Shown: positions 14,274 to 15,038 of the stretch, one piece after another | How positions within the stretch are numbered: the first letter of the stretch is position 1 | How the letters are laid out: each line of letters begins with the position of its first letter | DNA from: Polaromonas sp. | GTDB lineage: Bacteria > Pseudomonadota > Gammaproteobacteria > Burkholderiales > Burkholderiaceae | DNA: 15,038 nucleotides | Direction: 5' to 3' | Assembly (NCBI GenBank): GCA_013823505.1 | Contig: PNMH01000085.1 | Location: 1 to 15,038 of the forward strand | Program-made: the position numbers and the translations under genes | The notes under the pieces: generated by a model | Told to the model about the DNA's origin: nothing | What the model saw: only the letters and a program-made list of their open reading frames with translations | Databases searched by the model: none

Positions 14274-15038
14274 ATGCTCGATGCCCGCCAACTCGAAGCC
14301 CTGGCCGCCGTGGTCGATCACGGCGGCTTCGGCCCCGCTGCCCAGTCGCTCTCGCTCTCGTTGGCGGCGGTGTCGTTGCGCATCAAGTCGCTGGAAGACA
14401 CGCTGGGCCAGCGCCTGCTGGTGCGCGGCAAGCAGGCGCGGGCCACGCCGGCCGGCCAGGCGCTGCTGGGCCATGTGAAGCAGGTGCGCCTCATGGAGGC
14501 CGACCTGCTCGATGGTTTGCAGGGCGGTGCGCAGCCCCGGGGCGGCGTGCGCTGGCAAAGCCTGGGCGTGGCCATCAACGCCGACTCGGTCGCCAGCTGG
14601 TTCCTGCCCGGCGTGGCCACTCTGCTGCAACGCCACCACCTGCTGCTGGAGATCCTGATCGACGACCAGGACCACACCCACGATGCGCTGAAGAGTGGCG
14701 ACGTCATGGGCTGCGTGACCACGCTCACCACCGCCATGCGCGGCTGCGTGGCCGAACCGCTGGGCGTCATGCGCTACCGCTGCGTGGCCTCACCGGCGGT
14801 GGCGCAGCGCTGCCGCACGCCGCGCGGCGCGGTGTCGGTGCACAAGCTGCTGGCGCATCCCGCGGTGATCTTCAACCGGAAGGACGCGCTGCAGGACGCC
14901 TTCCTCGAACAGCACTTCGGCCTGCGCCAGCCCAACTACCCGCGCCATTTCGCCCCCGCCGTGGAGGCTTTTGAGACTGCCATCGAACTGGGCCTGGGCT
15001 GGGGCATGGTCCCCGAGCAGCACCTGGCGTCCCGCCCC
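14274..15038 (+). CDS. LysR-family regulator, ArgP/LysG type (3' end cut by window)
   Basis: The first 255 codons are open to the right edge with no stop; the usual length is about 290-300. The N-terminal helix-turn-helix is clear (MLDARQLEALAAVVDHGGF, AVSLRIKSLEDTLGQRLLVR). The effector domain shows ArgP/IciA-type segments: LGVAINADSVASWFLPG, a conserved stretch of these basic amino acid sensors, then LLEILIDDQDHT and PAVEAFETAIELGLGWGMVP. Known members activate lysE or argO in response to lysine or arginine. Here the gene is divergent from lysE with a dyad between them, so it probably controls the lysE-davB-bla-davA run. The ATG at 14274 lacks a Shine-Dalgarno but gives the family N-terminus. 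Confidence 0.92.
   Translation, partial: MLDARQLEALAAVVDHGGFGPAAQSLSLSLAAVSLRIKSLEDTLGQRLLVRGKQARATPAGQALLGHVKQVRLMEADLLDGLQGGAQPRGGVRWQSLGVAINADSVASWFLPGVATLLQRHHLLLEILIDDQDHTHDALKSGDVMGCVTTLTTAMRGCVAEPLGVMRYRCVASPAVAQRCRTPRGAVSVHKLLAHPAVIFNRKDALQDAFLEQHFGLRQPNYPRHFAPAVEAFETAIELGLGWGMVPEQHLASRP

Noticed and set aside
1..15038. CRISPR array, tRNA or rRNA genes
   Set aside because: No regularly spaced repeats, tRNA-like cloverleaf sequence or rRNA segments were recognised by eye in the window.

Overview
The window is high-GC DNA (one row counted inside the HMG-CoA lyase gene is 42 of 60 G+C) with dense, mostly adjacent genes, Tat-exported proteins, many GTG starts and a set of catabolic genes that fits a betaproteobacterium of the Burkholderiales, most likely a Comamonadaceae-like organism (Hydrogenophaga, Acidovorax or similar). 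The assignment is inferred from gene content and style. No rRNA, tRNA or CRISPR array was seen.

Layout. (1) 1-1147, minus: a GntR/FCD regulator followed by the start of a TRAP transporter solute-binding protein that runs off the left edge. (2) 1383-2434: a secreted M48 metalloprotease, convergent with and overlapping a small conserved-looking hypothetical gene. (3) 2462-5443, minus: a type II haloacid dehalogenase followed by malate synthase G (glcB) and a clear rho-independent terminator. (4) 5633-6770: a 44-residue membrane miniprotein, then an AT-rich stretch that looks foreign. It carries a two-helix membrane protein with a coiled coil, a possible 29-codon ORF, and a 10-base direct repeat at its right edge. 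(5) 6909-10012, plus: HMG-CoA lyase and a family III CoA-transferase overlapping by ATGA, then a LysR regulator whose promoter places the GTG start almost at the expected transcription start. (6) 10073-15038: a lysine module. On the minus strand lie lysE (exporter), davB (lysine 2-monooxygenase), a class A beta-lactamase and davA (5-aminovaleramidase), with gaps of 25, 20 and 47 bases. A LysG/ArgP-type LysR regulator diverges from lysE and runs off the right edge.

How the genes work together. The right-hand block is a self-contained response to excess lysine. The divergent regulator probably senses basic amino acid and acts at an AT-rich dyad (GTTTAA-N11-TTAAAC) between it and lysE. LysE exports lysine, DavB oxidatively decarboxylates it to 5-aminovaleramide and DavA hydrolyses the amide to 5-aminovalerate. 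The beta-lactamase gene between davB and davA is the main oddity: it has all the class A motifs and an export signal, so it should act outside the cytoplasm where the pathway runs. In the middle, haloacid dehalogenase and malate synthase G form a logical chain: haloacetate to glycolate, then (with an oxidase encoded elsewhere) glyoxylate, then malate. The CoA-transferase and HMG-CoA lyase would activate and cleave a 3-hydroxy-3-methyl-dicarboxylate such as HMG.

The nearest thing to an undescribed system is the AT-rich island with its two-TM coiled-coil protein, whose architecture recalls abortive-infection membrane proteins. That link rests on architecture only.
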